The notes under the pieces were generated by a model that saw only the letters and a list, made by a program, of their open reading frames with translations, did no database searches and was not told the DNA's origin. Source: an uncultured Lachnospiraceae bacterium (GTDB taxonomy: Bacteria > Bacillota > Clostridia > Lachnospirales > Lachnospiraceae). From it: a stretch of 64,000 nucleotides of DNA. Below, piece after piece: positions 24,302-32,339 of this stretch; the first letter of the stretch is position 1, and each line of letters starts with the position of its first letter. The stretch spans positions 1-64,000 of the forward strand of contig CATKXR010000007.1 of NCBI GenBank assembly GCA_949840805.1, in the 5' to 3' direction. The position numbers and the translations under genes were made by a program.

Positions 24302-25186
24302 ATGGCAATTAACGGATTATCATCCAGTTACAGCTACAATTACGGCGGCTACAGCTCCCTGATTGACAGCGACAGCTGGTACAACAAGGCCAATGAAGAT
24401 GCGGAGAAGCTGAAGGAGAGCACGGGGACCAAGACCTCCGGCAGCACGTCCACAAGCACTGCCAAGACGGCCAGCAGCACGTCTTCATTTTTGATGGAAT
24501 ACCAGACCCGGCTTGAGGATCTGGAGGCAGCGGCGTCGAAGCTTCAGATGAGCAAGAAGGACAATGTCTTCAGCAAGTATGACAAGGTTCTCGCCGAGAT
24601 GGAAAAAGAGCAGTTTGTGGTTGGGGAAGACGGCAAATTGACGAACAAGAAAGTGCAGGATGCAGAGGACGATGTGGTAGACGCCACCAAGGATTTCATC
24701 AACCAGCTTAACGGCACGATCTCTTATCTGTCCAAGAACAGCGGACAGAGCGCCACGGTTGCATTCCAGCTTGCATCTTTGCAGAGGACGATCCCCTCAG
24801 AGAAGGGATTGGCAAAGATCGGCATCAAAGTAGACACCAAAGGCAATCTGTCAATGGATGAAGATAAGTTCAGAGAAGCTCTTCGGAACGATCCGGATCT
24901 TGTGAAAGACGTGCTGGGCGGACAGTTCGGCATGGCGGAGCGGGCGGGAGATAAGGCTACGAAGATCCTGGATATGTCGGTGAATGAGATCATTGGAGGA
25001 AGCACTGCCGCTTCTTCTTCAGATACTACTTCAAAACCAAACGGCACCGGCTCCGTAAGCGGGGCTACCGCCGCGTCCAAATCCACAATGTCAGATTCTT
25101 TCAGGCAGTTTGCCAACTTCGCCAGAAGCGGCGCTTATAACCTGAGTAATTATTATGCAGTATCCATGCTGAATATCCTGGTCTGA
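24302..25186 (+). CDS. FliD C-terminal-like flagellar protein
   Basis: A 294-aa protein resembling the C-terminal part of the flagellar cap protein FliD. After a Ser/Tyr-rich start and a Ser/Thr linker (about residues 40-65) there is a helical region (EYQTRLEDLEAAASKLQMSKK), then KDFINQLNGTISYLSKNSG, the FliD-like KIGIKVDTKGNLSMDEDKFREAL segment (split for length: residues about 176-198) with NDPDLVKDVLGG, and another Ser-rich linker. It is shorter than true FliD (450 aa or more) and lacks the N-terminal hook-cap helix, so it is either a reduced cap protein or a distinct secreted filament-associated protein. GGAGG precedes the ATG; a candidate sigma-D promoter sits upstream and a terminator downstream. 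Confidence 0.65.
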   Translation: MAINGLSSSYSYNYGGYSSLIDSDSWYNKANEDAEKLKESTGTKTSGSTSTSTAKTASSTSSFLMEYQTRLEDLEAAASKLQMSKKDNVFSKYDKVLAEMEKEQFVVGEDGKLTNKKVQDAEDDVVDATKDFINQLNGTISYLSKNSGQSATVAFQLASLQRTIPSEKGLAKIGIKVDTKGNLSMDEDKFREALRNDPDLVKDVLGGQFGMAERAGDKATKILDMSVNEIIGGSTAASSSDTTSKPNGTGSVSGATAASKSTMSDSFRQFANFARSGAYNLSNYYAVSMLNILV

Positions 25187-25202
25187 CAGGCAGCAGGAAC
25201 AG

Positions 25203-25236
25203 TCCCGGCGGAGGCGGCCTCCGTCGGGATTTTTCT
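25203..25236 (+). terminator. Terminator after the FliD-like gene
   Basis: TCCCGGCGGAGG pairs with CCTCCGTCGGGA, followed by TTTTT (25230-25234). Confidence 0.85.
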
Positions 25237-25272
25237 AATGGACAACGGCTTGCCCGATGTTTTTTGCATGGC

Positions 25273-25309
25273 GCCGCGGCACAAGACTATGGCATGCCGC
25301 GGCTTTTAT
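25273..25309 (+). terminator. Second hairpin terminator
   Basis: GCCGCGGCA (25273-25281) pairs with TGCCGCGGC (25295-25303), followed by TTTTATA. With the previous terminator it insulates the flagellar operon promoter. Confidence 0.65.
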
Positions 25310-25347
25310 ATCTATATATATTTTATATATAAAATGAAAAAATAATC

Positions 25348-25396
25348 TTAGAGCTTGACATTAGAGCTTGACATGTGAAAAATATTGCGGCATAAT
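25348..25396 (+). promoter_or_regulatory. Flagellar operon promoter with duplicated -35 unit
   Basis: The 13-bp unit TTAGAGCTTGACA occurs twice in tandem (25348-25360, 25361-25373). The second copy's TTGACA (25368-25373) is 17 bp from CATAAT (25391-25396), a good sigma-A promoter; the first TTGACA is too far to pair with that -10. Transcription would begin near 25403, 150 bp before flgB. Confidence 0.7.
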
Positions 25397-25554
25397 ATAT
25401 GAAGGTCAGAGGAGGCACAAGTTTCGGATAATCGGTGGGAACGCCTCCCTGTTTACATTATAAAATGGAATTTTCCGGATATGCTGGAAAAGGACCACTA
25501 TTGAAAAAGAACTGTTTATTATGGTACAAAGGAAGGAAAAAAGGAGGAACAGGT

Positions 25555-25947
25555 ATGGTAGGAATATACGGAAACGGCGTTGCCCTGTCGGAAAAAGTTC
25601 TTGACTATCTATGGGGAAGGCAGAGCGTATCGCTGTATAATATTGCAAATGTAGATACTCCAGGTTTTAAATCCCAGTACATAACTTTTGAAGAAGAGAT
25701 GAGCAGACGCCTGACTGCAGCCGGCAACAAAGTCACAGGCTCCAAGCGCGCGGTTTCGAATGCGATTGACCGGTCCCGTTACAAGCTCCATACCACCTGG
25801 GATGAGTCCTCCAGGTTAGACGGCAATAATGTGGATATGGATCAGGAGCAGGTGGAGGTGGTCAGGACTGCCTACCAGTACCAGTATGTGCTTAATTCTA
25901 TCAATAATGACATTAACCGTCTGAGAAATGCGGCAAAGACCTTCTAA
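25555..25947 (+). CDS. flgB: Flagellar rod protein FlgB
   Basis: A 130-aa proximal rod component. It has the rod/hook N-terminal signature SLYNIANVDTPGFKSQYITF (about residues 23-42) and a C-terminal helix ending NNDINRLRNAAKTF that packs in the rod. The ATG at 25555 follows AAGGAGG; the longer frame to 25435 is leader. It opens the flagellar cluster. Its usual partner flgC does not follow; instead there is a 190-bp gap with a terminator-like hairpin and then fliE. Confidence 0.95.
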   Translation: MVGIYGNGVALSEKVLDYLWGRQSVSLYNIANVDTPGFKSQYITFEEEMSRRLTAAGNKVTGSKRAVSNAIDRSRYKLHTTWDESSRLDGNNVDMDQEQVEVVRTAYQYQYVLNSINNDINRLRNAAKTF

Positions 25948-26137
25948 AGACGGAAAACAGGCCATTGCACAAGAGTTATCCGGACCGCAGAAAATGGATA
26001 GTCTTTCGGGCGTGCGTGCTCCGTCAAGCTCCGCACGACAAGGTATGCGTTTTCGGAATGCCCGCATAAGAATACCTGCATAAAAACAGGGTATATTTTT
26101 GGAAGTGTCCATAGGAGAATTACAGAGGGAGGATATT
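25948..26137 (+). other. flgB-fliE gap lacking flgC, with two hairpins
   Basis: In most Firmicutes flgC lies here. The gap has no gene-like frame. It carries a stem CGTGCG (26011-26016)/CGCACG (26032-26037) and a terminator-like hairpin ATACCTG (26072-26078)/CAGGGTAT (26087-26094) followed by ATTTTT. The latter could dampen expression after flgB. Confidence 0.6.
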
Positions 26138-26461
26138 ATGGAAGGAGCGTCATTTATCGTGCCTATGACCCCCTGGGGGCCGATCGGCATGAATGGAGAC
26201 GGGAATCAGATACAGAGCGCGCCTGTGATAAACGGTGAGGTGTCGTTGTTTAAGAGTGTGTTCAGGGACACCATTGGCCGGGTTAAAGAGACACAGCTGG
26301 ATGTGGAAAATAAGCAGTACCTGCTTATGACAGGTCAGTTGGACGATGCTCATACCCTGCCTATCGCTGAGGCCAAGGCCGGGATTGCCTTAGATGTGCT
26401 TATCACGCTGCGTAATAAGACCGTGGAAGCTTACAATGAGCTTATCAAGATCAATGTCTAG
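26138..26461 (+). CDS. fliE: Flagellar hook-basal body protein FliE
   Basis: A 107-aa FliE, the adaptor between the MS ring and the rod. The family C-terminus is plain: KAGIALDVLITLRNKTVEAYNELIKINV (about residues 80-107, shown in parts), preceded by FRDTIGRVKETQLDVE. The ATG at 26138 follows GGGAGGAT; the ATG at 26099 lies in the hairpin. fliF follows after 59 bp that include a tandem 12-bp repeat. Confidence 0.93.
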   Translation: MEGASFIVPMTPWGPIGMNGDGNQIQSAPVINGEVSLFKSVFRDTIGRVKETQLDVENKQYLLMTGQLDDAHTLPIAEAKAGIALDVLITLRNKTVEAYNELIKINV

Positions 26462-26474
26462 TTTTGTTTCAGAA

Positions 26475-26498
26475 TCGGATACTAATTCGGATACTAAT
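26475..26498 (+). repeat. Tandem 12-bp repeat before fliF
   Basis: TCGGATACTAAT occurs twice directly in tandem (26475-26486 and 26487-26498), just upstream of the fliF ribosome binding site. Function unknown; it may be a replication-slippage product. Confidence 0.7.
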
Positions 26499-26520
26499 AT
26501 AACAAAGGTTGGATAGAAAC

Positions 26521-28269
26521 GTGCAGAATTTGAAAGAGAGCTGGCAGAATATGCCGGAGAAGACCCGGACTCTTATAAAGGTGCTCGCGGGAGGGACGAT
26601 TGCCATTGCCGTGACCGCGATCATTGCATTGTACCTTTTAGGGGGGAATAAGGATTACAGCGTTCTTTTTACCGGGCTGAACCAGGAAGAAGCGCAGCAG
26701 GTAGTCAGCCTTTTGCAGGAGTCAAACATTGATTACCGCTATGACAATAATAATGGGGCCATACGGGTTCCCTCCTCCACGGTAGACCAGACAAGGGCAA
26801 ATCTTTTGAGCCAGGGATATCCAAAGAGCGGCTTTACATACGACATGTATTTGAAAAATACGGGCCTTATGACTACAGAGTCAGACAAGGACCAGATTAC
26901 CATATACGAACTGCAGGACCGTTTGGGAGCCCAGATCCGCCTGTTTGAGGGAGTGCAGGACGCAAAGGTGACGATCGCCCTGGCAGGCGACAGGCGTTTT
27001 GTGATAGACGACGCGGCGGAGGAAAGCGCGTCTGCTTCCGTGGTGGTGACCATGCAGAACGGCAGCACCCTGACGCCTGATAAGGCCCAGGCAGTGAAGA
27101 GCCTGATTTCCCATGCGGTCAGAGGGCTTAATATTACAAGGACGGCGGTTTATGACGCGGCCACCATGCTGGAGGTAGGGTCGGAGACCGACAGTTCCGC
27201 AGGCGGGGCTACGGATCTTCTCAGCCTTACATCCATGGTGGAGAGCAGCATTGCGGCTAATGTGAGGCGGGTGCTGGAACAGCTTTACGGATCTGGGAAC
27301 GTGGCAGTGTCCGTCAAGGGAACGCTGAATATGGAACGGCTGATCCAGGAAAGCACACAGTATACGACTCCCGACAAGATTGACGAGGAAGACAAGACGG
27401 GGCTTTTACAGCAGGAAAATCTGGCTGACGAGAACACCGTGTCTTCGAACCAGGGGATCGGAGGCCTGGTAGGGGCCGACGCCAATGCGGATATTCCCCG
27501 TTATACCAATGAAAACGGCACGGGCCAGGTCAGCGACAGCTACTCCAACAACAGTTCCTCCAGAATCTGGCTGTACAACATGTTGAAAGAGCAGAGGCAG
27601 ATTGATCCTGGAATGCTCCAGGACACGTCAATCGGCGTGGTGATCAATACGGACGACATGACTTCCGTGGACCAGCAGAGCCTGTTGCGCTTGGTGGCCA
27701 ATTCTGCCGGCATCCCGGTAGACGAGATGAACCAGAAGATCACCATCGTCCGTTCCCTTGGTCCGGTTACGGATGTGACTCCTCAGGTGCCGTCGGATAA
27801 GCCGACAGGCGGAGTCGGAGAGGTGATTGCCAAGACGCCGCTGCCGCTTCTGATCGCGATCGGCGCCGGTATCCTGCTTCTGCTGTTACTTCTGCTGTTG
27901 CTCCTGCTTCGCTCCAGGCGCAAGAAGAAGCTGGCCCTGGAGGGCATTGAAGAGGGAGAGCTGGTAGCGGACGGCGAAGGCCTGACAGCCGGGGACGGCG
28001 AGCTGGTAGCCGGCGAAGACGGAATGGAGATGCCTGATATGAACCGGATGCCAGGTATGGCTATGGATGAGGAAGATGAATTTACCAAGAACGAAGAGAT
28101 TCTTAACCTTCGGATGCAGCGCAGCCTGCGCCTGAAGCAGAATATCTCGGAATTTGTAGACCAGAATCCGCAGATTGCGGCGAAGCTGGTACAGAGCTGG
28201 CTGAGAGGAGAAGAAGAAAGTGGCAGCGATAGAAGAAAGTCTGCTGGGTCTCGAAAACAGTCCAGATAG
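26521..28269 (+). CDS. fliF: Flagellar MS-ring protein FliF
   Basis: A 582-aa FliF, forming the membrane MS ring on which the rotor and export gate assemble. Two membrane segments frame the periplasmic ring domains: one near residues 23-45 (IAVTAIIALYLL), the other near residues 445-468 (a run of Leu after PLPLLIAIGAG). The C-terminal cytoplasmic tail contains an acidic stretch and the FliG-binding end around NLRMQRSLRLKQN. GTG at 26521 is chosen because GGTTGGA lies 7 nt upstream; a TTG at 26509 abuts that site. The last 50 bp overlap fliG, suggesting translational coupling. Confidence 0.95.
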   Translation: MQNLKESWQNMPEKTRTLIKVLAGGTIAIAVTAIIALYLLGGNKDYSVLFTGLNQEEAQQVVSLLQESNIDYRYDNNNGAIRVPSSTVDQTRANLLSQGYPKSGFTYDMYLKNTGLMTTESDKDQITIYELQDRLGAQIRLFEGVQDAKVTIALAGDRRFVIDDAAEESASASVVVTMQNGSTLTPDKAQAVKSLISHAVRGLNITRTAVYDAATMLEVGSETDSSAGGATDLLSLTSMVESSIAANVRRVLEQLYGSGNVAVSVKGTLNMERLIQESTQYTTPDKIDEEDKTGLLQQENLADENTVSSNQGIGGLVGADANADIPRYTNENGTGQVSDSYSNNSSSRIWLYNMLKEQRQIDPGMLQDTSIGVVINTDDMTSVDQQSLLRLVANSAGIPVDEMNQKITIVRSLGPVTDVTPQVPSDKPTGGVGEVIAKTPLPLLIAIGAGILLLLLLLLLLLLRSRRKKKLALEGIEEGELVADGEGLTAGDGELVAGEDGMEMPDMNRMPGMAMDEEDEFTKNEEILNLRMQRSLRLKQNISEFVDQNPQIAAKLVQSWLRGEEESGSDRRKSAGSRKQSR

Positions 28270-29290
28270 CAAGCTGGAAGGAGAACCCATAACAGATCCC
28301 AGAAGCAAGGCGGCATTGGTGGTAGTGTCTCTCGGGGCCGACAGGGCCTCCCAGATATACAAGTATCTGAATGAGCAGGATATTGAAGACCTGACTTACG
28401 AAGTGGCAAAGCTTGGGAAGACAGGGAACGCCCAGGTGGAGTCGGTGCTGGATGAGTTTTATAAATTGTGCCTGACCCATAAGATGATGACGGACGGCGG
28501 GCTGGATTACGCCAGGAACGTATTGGAGAAGGCATTTGGAGAATCTACGGCCAGGAATCTTTTGGAGAAGGTGTCCAAGACCCTTCAGTCCAAGCCTTTC
28601 AACTTCTTCACGAAGGGCGACCCGAAGGCTCTGTTCTCCCTGCTGCAGAACGAGCGGCCTCAGGTGATTGCGCTGATCCTTGCCTATATGGACGCCATGC
28701 AGGCTGCCCAGGTATTGGAGGAGCTGCCTGACGACAAGCGGATCCAGACGGTGGAAAGCATGGCCCGGATGGATAGGGTGTCCCCGGAGGCGATTGCCAT
28801 TGTAGAGGAGGAGATGAAGCGGAAGTTTGCCACCATCATCACCAGCGAGGACAATATGAGCCTGGGCGGCATCGATTATGTGGCGGACATGATGAACCAT
28901 GTGGACCGCAGCAGCGAAAGAAAAATCTTCGAGGAACTGGGAAAACGCAATCCGGAGCTGGCCCAGAGCATTCGGGACAAAATGTTCGTATTCGAGAATA
29001 TTCTGGACATGGACGACCGTTCCGTACAGCGTTTTGTCAGAGACTGCGATGCCAAGGATATTGTATATGCCTTAAAGAACGCTACGGAAGAGATGAAGAA
29101 CGTCTTCTTCAGCAATATGTCCAAGCGTATGGTGGAGACCGTGCGGGGCGACCTGGAGATCACAACCAACGTAAGGCTGAAGGACGTGGAGGAAGCTCAG
29201 CAGAGGATCGTCAATATTATCCGGAACCTGGAAGAGCAGGGTGAAGTGGTGATCAAGAAGGGAGGAGACAATGATGACATCATCGCATAG
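28220..29290 (+). CDS. fliG: Flagellar motor switch protein FliG
   Basis: A 356-aa FliG of the C-ring, about 15-20 residues longer than average because of its N-terminus. It binds FliF, FliM and the MotA stator. Visible: SKAALVVVSLGADRASQIYKYL at the N-terminus, the middle-domain NERPQVIALILAYM (EHPQ-type motif) and the torque helix region DDRSVQRFVRDCD. The start is GTG at 28220 after GAGGAG, inside the end of fliF. The stop overlaps the fliH start by 20 bp. Confidence 0.96.
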   Translation: MAAIEESLLGLENSPDSKLEGEPITDPRSKAALVVVSLGADRASQIYKYLNEQDIEDLTYEVAKLGKTGNAQVESVLDEFYKLCLTHKMMTDGGLDYARNVLEKAFGESTARNLLEKVSKTLQSKPFNFFTKGDPKALFSLLQNERPQVIALILAYMDAMQAAQVLEELPDDKRIQTVESMARMDRVSPEAIAIVEEEMKRKFATIITSEDNMSLGGIDYVADMMNHVDRSSERKIFEELGKRNPELAQSIRDKMFVFENILDMDDRSVQRFVRDCDAKDIVYALKNATEEMKNVFFSNMSKRMVETVRGDLEITTNVRLKDVEEAQQRIVNIIRNLEEQGEVVIKKGGDNDDIIA

Positions 29291-30191
29291 GCGGGTCATC
29301 AAGCAGTTGGATTCCCACGAAGGACAGGAGATCGAACAATACCTTCCTCCCCAGGAGGTTGTCATCAACAGCCGGAGGGTTGTGGAAAGAGCGCCTACGT
29401 TTCCCCGATACAGCAGCGACGGCCGCAAACAGGGAGAATACCGTTCCGTTATAAGGTTTACGGCCCAGGATATCCAGAAGGAGGAAAAGGAGGAACCGCA
29501 GCCGGAACAGGAGCAGGAAAGCCAGGAGGAGCCGATTTTAGAGACTCCGGAGGATATAACGGAAAAAACCGAAGAAGCAGCCAGGGAAGCTTTGGAAGAG
29601 GCCAGGAGACAGGCGGAGCGGATTCTTATGGACGCGGCCAGGGAGGCAAGGCACCAGCAGGAGGAAGCCCGTCAGGCCGGACTTCGGGAAGGATATGAGG
29701 CCGGCTATCAGGAGGGCAGGCAGAAGGCGGAGGCCGAGTGCAGGGAAACCCTGCAGAGTACCCTGGCAACCTTTCAGGAAGACATGCGCCAGGCCCTAAA
29801 GTCCGTGGAGTCAGCCAAGGAACGCTGCCTTAGGAATTATCTGGATGAACTGAAGGACTGCGCGGTGGCCGTGGCGGAGAAGGTGATCCATATCAGCCTC
29901 CGCTCCAGCGGAGAGGTGATTAAGCAGATGATCATTTCCGCCACGGAAAAGCTGAAAAAGACTGCCTGGGTTAAGATTTACATAGATAAATGCGATTATG
30001 ACATAATGATGGAATCGGACGCCGCAATTTTGGATGAGCTGTCCCACTTGTCGGACAATATTAAATTTATTGTGATGGATAAGGAAGACCGCGGCAACTG
30101 CATTATCGAGATGCCGGAAGAGATTGTGGATGTAAGCGTCAATACACAAATTGAGAATATTAAGGATATATTGGAGAATGTGAGGGTGTAG
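29271..30191 (+). CDS. fliH: Flagellar export assembly protein FliH
   Basis: A 306-aa FliH, the regulator of the FliI ATPase in the type III export apparatus. The N-terminal third is disordered and Glu/Gln-rich (about residues 65-110), followed by a helical region with GLREGYEAGYQEGRQ (the glycine-rich helix typical of FliH, near residue 140) and a C-terminal globular domain with CAVAVAEKVIHISL and KIYIDKCDYDIMM. GGGAGGAG precedes the ATG. It lies between fliG and fliI as in most Firmicutes. Confidence 0.9.
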   Translation: MMTSSHRRVIKQLDSHEGQEIEQYLPPQEVVINSRRVVERAPTFPRYSSDGRKQGEYRSVIRFTAQDIQKEEKEEPQPEQEQESQEEPILETPEDITEKTEEAAREALEEARRQAERILMDAAREARHQQEEARQAGLREGYEAGYQEGRQKAEAECRETLQSTLATFQEDMRQALKSVESAKERCLRNYLDELKDCAVAVAEKVIHISLRSSGEVIKQMIISATEKLKKTAWVKIYIDKCDYDIMMESDAAILDELSHLSDNIKFIVMDKEDRGNCIIEMPEEIVDVSVNTQIENIKDILENVRV

Positions 30192-30239
30192 GGAAAATGG
30201 TTTGCTCTTTCCGCAGATATTTCAATATAGGAGCCGCGT

Positions 30240-31541
30240 ATGTATGAGAAGATACCGCAGTTGATTGCCAAGTCAGAGACAGTCAGCCATATCGGGAAAA
30301 TTGAAAATGTGGTAGGAATGTCCATGGAGGCATCCGGCGGGAGATCCAGTATCGGGGATATTGTGATGATTTACAACGAGGAGCAGAACCGCCAGATGCC
30401 GGCGGAGGTGGTAGGCTTTAAGGACGGCAAGATCCAGCTTATGACCTACGAGGCCACCAGCGGCATTGCGTCGGGAAGCTTTGTTAGGAATACAAGGCGG
30501 AGACTGAAAGTTCCGGTAGGGGATTTTCTGCGGGGGAGAATCATCAATGCCATGGGAGAACCTATGGACGGAGGAGAACCCTTTCCTTCCAGCCGTCATT
30601 ACACGGTCAGCAGCCCCTACATTAACCCGCTGGCCCGTCCTCCTATCCGGGAACGGCTGGAATTCGGGATCAAAGCCATTGACGGGCTCAACACTATCGG
30701 AAAGGGCCAGAGAATTGGAATTTTTGCCGGTTCCGGCGTGGGAAAAAGTACTCTTATGGGAATGATTGCCAAGAATGTGAAGACAGACATTAACGTGATC
30801 GCTCTGGTAGGAGAGCGTGGACGTGAGGTATTGGAATTTATCCAGAAGGATCTGGGCGAGGAAGGGATGAAGCGCTCTGTGTTGGTGGTGGCTACATCCG
30901 ACCAGCCGGCCATGCTTCGGATGAAATGCCCTCTCGTAGCGACGACCATCGCCGAGTATTTTAAAGATCAGGGTTATGATGTGCTCCTGATGATGGATTC
31001 CTTGACCCGTTATGCCATGGCACAGCGGGAGATCGGGCTCGCCATAGGCGAGCCCCCCATCGCCAGGGGCTATACGCCGTCTATCTACGCAGAATTTCCA
31101 AAGCTTTTGGAGCGAAGCGGGAATTTCGGGAACGGTTCGATTACCGGAGTCTATACGGTACTGGTGGAGGGCGACGACACCAATGAGCCGATATCCGATA
31201 CGGTGCGCGGAATTTTGGACGGCCATATCGTCCTCAGCAGGCAGCTTGCCAATGAAAATCACTTTCCGGCCATTGACATTGGAGCCAGCATTTCCCGTTT
31301 GATGGTGGAGATTGTGCCAGAGAAGCATCAGAAGATGGCGGCCCGGCTGAGGAACCTGCTTGGGATTTACCAAAAAAACGCGGATCTGATCTCCATCGGG
31401 GCATATAAGAGAGGCAGCAATCCGGCTCTTGACGAGGCGGTCACGAAGATAAATGACATAAACGGTTTTTTGCAGCAGGGCATTAAAGAAAGTTTTACTT
31501 ATGAGGAAACCTTGCAGCGGATCGGGGCCATCACAGGCTGA
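30240..31541 (+). CDS. fliI: Flagellum-specific ATPase FliI
   Basis: A 433-aa export ATPase related to the F1 beta subunit. Walker A AGSGVGKST is at residues 163-171; Walker B LLMMDSLTRYAMAQRE follows around residue 245. The N-terminal beta-barrel domain holds GDIVMIYNEEQ. FliI forms a hexamer under the export gate and unfolds or delivers substrates. AGGAG lies close before the ATG. It precedes fliJ by 70 bp. Confidence 0.97.
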   Translation: MYEKIPQLIAKSETVSHIGKIENVVGMSMEASGGRSSIGDIVMIYNEEQNRQMPAEVVGFKDGKIQLMTYEATSGIASGSFVRNTRRRLKVPVGDFLRGRIINAMGEPMDGGEPFPSSRHYTVSSPYINPLARPPIRERLEFGIKAIDGLNTIGKGQRIGIFAGSGVGKSTLMGMIAKNVKTDINVIALVGERGREVLEFIQKDLGEEGMKRSVLVVATSDQPAMLRMKCPLVATTIAEYFKDQGYDVLLMMDSLTRYAMAQREIGLAIGEPPIARGYTPSIYAEFPKLLERSGNFGNGSITGVYTVLVEGDDTNEPISDTVRGILDGHIVLSRQLANENHFPAIDIGASISRLMVEIVPEKHQKMAARLRNLLGIYQKNADLISIGAYKRGSNPALDEAVTKINDINGFLQQGIKESFTYEETLQRIGAITG

Positions 31542-31611
31542 GAAGAAGCTGCCGGCGTGCCAGGCAAAAGGCAGGCATCAGGAAAGGCAGCGGTTTGGGA
31601 GGACGAAAAAG

Positions 31612-32070
31612 GTGAAACGATTTCAGTACAGGCTGGAGACCGTGCTGGCCTATAAGACTCAGGTTCTTGACAACTTAAAGACAGAACACGCGGCTATTTT
31701 GCAGGATGTGAACCGGAAGCAGGATGAGATACGGGGGCTTCACCAGGAACTGTCCGGCTATGAGAGCCAGTTTGACGAAGCCAAGGAGAATGGGATCAGC
31801 ATTGAAAACTACCGGCTCTTTGATATGTGCATCGGCAGGATGGAAGAGATCATTGATGTGGAAAAAGAACGGCTGAAGGTGCTGAGAAAGAAAGAGGATG
31901 CCAAGAAACAGGAAGTGATAGGAGCCAAGGTAGACACCTCCAAATTTGAAAAACTGAAAGAAAAGAAGTACCAGGAGTACCAGAAGATTGTGGCAAAGGC
32001 CGATGAAATGTTTGTGGAAGAATTCGTTTCCAATACTTCGATGCAGTTAAAAAGACAGCACAGAGGGTAG
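31612..32070 (+). CDS. fliJ: Flagellar export protein FliJ
   Basis: A 152-aa coiled-coil protein corresponding to FliJ, the central stalk of the export ATPase. The N-terminal FQYRLETVLAYKTQVLDN segment matches the family, and nearly the whole chain is predicted helical with charged heptads. GTG at 31612 follows GGGAGGA 8 nt upstream; the longer frame to 31501 would run inside fliI. Identification rests on position and N-terminal pattern. Confidence 0.88.
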   Translation: MKRFQYRLETVLAYKTQVLDNLKTEHAAILQDVNRKQDEIRGLHQELSGYESQFDEAKENGISIENYRLFDMCIGRMEEIIDVEKERLKVLRKKEDAKKQEVIGAKVDTSKFEKLKEKKYQEYQKIVAKADEMFVEEFVSNTSMQLKRQHRG

Positions 32071-32191
32071 GAAAATCCGGCAGAAAGCCAGGCAGGGACG
32101 GCGGGAAAATGTCAGGAGAGCATATCTGAGTTTTGCGCGCTTGTGAAGAAAGAGTAATAAATTATAAGAAATTATGATATAAAGTGGAATT

Positions 32192-32219
32192 TTGTCGTTT
32201 TTTATGATATAGTTATAAT
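32192..32219 (+). promoter_or_regulatory. Possible internal promoter before fliK
   Basis: TTGTCG (32192-32197), 16-bp spacer, TATAAT (32214-32219) in the AT-rich 270-bp fliJ-fliK gap. The gap also has an inverted repeat ATAATCA/TGATTAT near 32267-32294. A second transcript start for the distal flagellar genes is possible. Confidence 0.5.
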
Positions 32220-32339
32220 GATATGATCAAATCAGACCCCCTGCAGGGCTTTTGTTATGAATAGGGATAATCATGGCCAATGGCCGTTGATTATAGATTT
32301 TATGTAAAAAAGCAGAAAGAATAAGAAAGGAGGAATGAA

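Noticed and set aside
31187-31194. GCCGATAT as a sigma-D -10
   Set aside because: It lies inside fliI with no fitting -35 and no gene start downstream. Probably coding coincidence.
30273-31373. 366-codon minus-strand frame
   Set aside because: Fully inside fliI, which has intact Walker motifs. No family features in the antisense product.
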